DNA from: Pontibacter amylolyticus | GTDB taxonomy: Bacteria; Bacteroidota; Bacteroidia; Cytophagales; Hymenobacteraceae | NCBI RefSeq assembly: GCF_014638845.1 | Contig: NZ_BMFP01000007.1 | Location: forward strand, 85,785 to 149,784 | DNA: 64,000 bases | Direction: 5' to 3' | Shown here: positions 62,097 through 64,000 of the stretch, one piece after another | How positions within the stretch are numbered: position 1 is the first letter of the stretch | Layout of the letters: each line of letters starts with the position of its first letter | Position numbers and translations under genes: made by a program | The notes under the pieces: generated by a model | What the model saw: the letters and a program-made list of their open reading frames with translations, nothing else | The model's database searches: none | Told to the model about the DNA's origin: nothing

Positions 62097-63572
62097 ATGA
62101 GTAAACATCTCCAGCGCGAGGGAATCTGGAACACCATCATTTCATATGCCGGCATCGTGATCGGCTATGTGAACACGATCCTGCTTTTCCCGAACTTTCT
62201 GGAAGAGGAGGAAGTGGGCCTCACCCGCCTGCTGATCCAGATCTCGGTGATGTTCGCGCAGTTCTCGGCGCTCGGCTTCGTGAATATGAGTGTGCGCTAC
62301 TTCCCCTATTTCCGGGACAAGGGCAAGGAGCACCACGGATTCCTGTTCCTGCTGCTGGCTATACCTGTGCTGGGCTTTGGTGTTATATCGGGCCTATTCC
62401 TGCTGTTCAAGCCGGTCGTGGTCGACTACTACATCGAGAACTCCCCCCTCCTGCTCGATTACTATTACTTTGTGATCCCGCTGGCCTTTTTCACGCTGCT
62501 CTTCAACCTGCTCACGGCCTACCTGCGCTCGCTATTCAAGACCATCATATCGTCCTTCGCCCAGGATTTTCTGCTGCGCATCCTCACAACGGTGCTGATA
62601 GGTCTTTATGCCTTTGACTGGATCGATTTCAGGCAGTTCGTGTTGCTCTACATTGTTATCAATGCCACGATCACGCTGACGCTGGCAGTGTATGCGCTGT
62701 GGCTGAAGCAGTTGTTTTTGCGGCCACGCCTGGCCGCGCTCAGCATTGTACCGCTGCGGGAAATGCTCTACTATGGCTTCTTCACTTTCCTGGGCAACAT
62801 TTCGGTAACCATTATCACCACAGTCGACCAGATCATGATCAGCTCATACAGCCTGGGCGACAATGGGGTTTATACCACCGCTTTCTTTATCACCAGTGCC
62901 ATTATGGTGCCGGCCCGCTCAATCTTCAAGATTGCCTTTCCGCAGGTGGCAGAGTACTGGAAGGACCAGAATATGACAGGTATGGCAAGCCTCTACAAGC
63001 AGGTCACGCTTATCAACCTCATCGTTGGCTTGCTGCTGTTTATTGGCATCTGGGCCAATATCGACAACCTGTTCTCGTTTATGCCGGAAACCTACCGGGC
63101 AGGCAAGTATGTGGTGCTGTTCCTTTCCATGGCCCGCATCATCGACCTGGCCACAGGTATAAACGGCATTATTTTGGCCACTTCCGAAAAATATCGCTGG
63201 GATTTGCTTTTTAACGTGGTGCTGGCGGGCCTTACGATCTGGACGAACTATGTTTTCATTCCGCTCTACGGCATCAACGGAGCGGCCCTCGCTTCGATGA
63301 TCTCGTATGTGACGATCAACCTGTTGCGTCTGTTCTTTGTGCAATGGCTCTACAAAATGCAGCCTTTCGCCTGGAGTTCTGTGACCGTGACAATTATTGC
63401 GGCCGTAGCGCTGGGCGCCTCATACCTGCTGCCCTTTCTCGGGAATTTATACCTGGATATTGTGGTGCGCTCCCTGATCATCACCGCCATTTACGTGGGC
63501 CTGATGCTTGGCCTGAAGGTATACCCGGCTATGAACGAATGGCTGCTGAATTTCGTCCGCAGACAAGCGTAG
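62097..63572 (+). CDS. Polysaccharide flippase, MOP superfamily
   Basis: The 491-residue membrane protein has about twelve to fourteen hydrophobic segments. It begins REGIWNTIISYAGIVIGYVN and shows FPNFLEEEEVGLTRLLIQ, an entry motif like other lipopolysaccharide biosynthesis flippases, and YRWDLLFNVVLAGLTIWTN. It would move a pseudaminic-acid-containing lipid-linked glycan across the inner membrane. It is the last gene of the locus and has its own minus-7 element. Confidence 0.86.
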   Translation: MSKHLQREGIWNTIISYAGIVIGYVNTILLFPNFLEEEEVGLTRLLIQISVMFAQFSALGFVNMSVRYFPYFRDKGKEHHGFLFLLLAIPVLGFGVISGLFLLFKPVVVDYYIENSPLLLDYYYFVIPLAFFTLLFNLLTAYLRSLFKTIISSFAQDFLLRILTTVLIGLYAFDWIDFRQFVLLYIVINATITLTLAVYALWLKQLFLRPRLAALSIVPLREMLYYGFFTFLGNISVTIITTVDQIMISSYSLGDNGVYTTAFFITSAIMVPARSIFKIAFPQVAEYWKDQNMTGMASLYKQVTLINLIVGLLLFIGIWANIDNLFSFMPETYRAGKYVVLFLSMARIIDLATGINGIILATSEKYRWDLLFNVVLAGLTIWTNYVFIPLYGINGAALASMISYVTINLLRLFFVQWLYKMQPFAWSSVTVTIIAAVALGASYLLPFLGNLYLDIVVRSLIITAIYVGLMLGLKVYPAMNEWLLNFVRRQA

Positions 63573-63591
63573 CGGATTCCTGAAAAAATTA

Positions 63592-63803
63592 TTGACAAAG
63601 GAATCCTTTGACAAAGGACTTTTCAGGGTATGGCTGGATGATGGTAGAAACGTGCGTGAGGCTCTCTCTATACTTCTCTTGGTATGATACCTAAGCCTGC
63701 CTAGTAATATGTTCAGTCAGAGGTGACCTTTGTCTAACGGCTTTCCCAAAGCTCATAGGTAAGCAAGCTTTCGAAATTCCTTTGTCACAAGGTCTTTTGT
63801 CAA
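63592..63803. repeat. Imperfect inverted repeat with TTGACAAA arms
   Basis: The outer arms 63592-63623 and 63774-63803 share the pattern TTGACAAA.GA..C.T.TGACAAAGGA in opposite orientation, with about 24 of 31 positions matching. They enclose about 150 bases without a gene, between the flippase and ftsE. This looks like a small MITE-like element or a set of degenerate terminal repeats. Confidence 0.55.
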
Positions 63804-63816
63804 AATATCAAGAAAA

Positions 63817-64000
63817 CTAATAGCCGGTCGTGAGGTTAAAGTCTTCTACCTTTGAATCGAGCACTTTGCCGTTTTCGCACTTGAGTACGCGGTGCGGGTA
63901 GCGGTTGATGATCTCGTAGTTGTGGGTAGCCATCAGGACGGCCGTGCCACTGTTGTTGATCTCGTTGAAGAGCTGCATGATGCCGTCGGCCACGATCGGG
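63817..64000 (-). CDS. ftsE: Cell division ATP-binding protein FtsE, partial
   Basis: The right edge cuts this minus-strand gene. The visible 61 C-terminal residues include IVADGIMQLFNEINNSGTAVL followed by ATHNYEIINRYPHRVLKCENG, with the H-loop histidine of an ABC ATPase in MATHNYE. The pattern RYPHRVL with a preceding short tail is characteristic of FtsE, the ATPase partner of FtsX. The gene for FtsX is at the other end of the window. The stop is at 63817-63819. Confidence 0.85.
   Translation of the reverse strand, partial: PIVADGIMQLFNEINNSGTAVLMATHNYEIINRYPHRVLKCENGKVLDSKVEDFNLTTGY

Noticed and set aside
1-64000. CRISPR arrays, tRNA or rRNA genes, riboswitches, prophage or insertion sequence
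   Set aside because: I looked in all gaps. No regularly spaced repeats, no cloverleaf-like tRNA and no transposase were found. The FMN riboswitch was looked for before ribF and not seen.

Overview
The window reads as chromosome of a Bacteroidota bacterium, most likely order Cytophagales and close to Pontibacter/Hymenobacter. The reasons are a CHU_C (gliding-motility/T9SS) C-terminal domain protein, a 1229-residue secreted protein with a type A T9SS sorting domain, a DUF3098 gene next to ftsX, ftsE separated from ftsX, and TAnnTTTG minus-7 promoter elements a short distance upstream of several genes. The genus is an inference. No rRNA, tRNA, CRISPR array, insertion sequence or prophage was seen.

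Layout. 1-13.1 kb is core: a partial thioesterase, tsaD, a divergent TamB-family gene, then ftsX-DUF3098-uppP-truB-ribF in one tight operon, the CoA-transferase pair scoA-scoB, and a GNAT/nitrilase fusion. 13.2-26.5 kb is a surface or exopolysaccharide locus: a Wzz-like chain-length protein, a flippase, five stand-alone glycosyltransferases, a methyltransferase, a Wzy-like polymerase, a 702-residue glycosyltransferase-ligase fusion and, on the opposite strand, the initiating sugar-phosphate transferase. 26.8-36 kb holds hisS-hutH and two large secreted proteins. 36.4-51.9 kb is mixed housekeeping (ybaB, pdhB, a nucleoside deaminase, ffh) with small lipoproteins and membrane proteins. 51.9-63.6 kb is a complete pseudaminic acid locus: pseB, pseC, an aldo/keto reductase, an SDR, pseF, a fused pseG-pseH, pseI, a candidate sugar transferase and a second flippase, with a divergent GT61 glycosyltransferase upstream. 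The window ends inside ftsE.

How the genes work together. The first sugar locus has every role needed for lipid-linked repeat-unit assembly: initiation by the polyprenyl glycosylphosphotransferase, extension by glycosyltransferases, export by the flippase, polymerisation by the Wzy-like protein, length control by Wzz and ligation by the fusion protein. The second makes CMP-pseudaminic acid from UDP-GlcNAc and probably attaches and exports a glycan containing it. uppP, just upstream, recycles the undecaprenyl carrier used by such pathways.

The most striking signal is not a gene. The heptamer AGGTATA (complement TATACCT) occurs about 115-120 times by hand count, in both orientations almost equally, in genes in all three reading frames, in gaps and in terminator loops. 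Chance would give about eight. It behaves like a genome-wide DNA word and is the main lead in this window. Secondary leads are a TCGCGACC-type dispersed repeat that brackets pseB as a 68-base inverted pair, the glycosyltransferase-ligase fusion, and several perfect or near-perfect inverted repeats in gaps.
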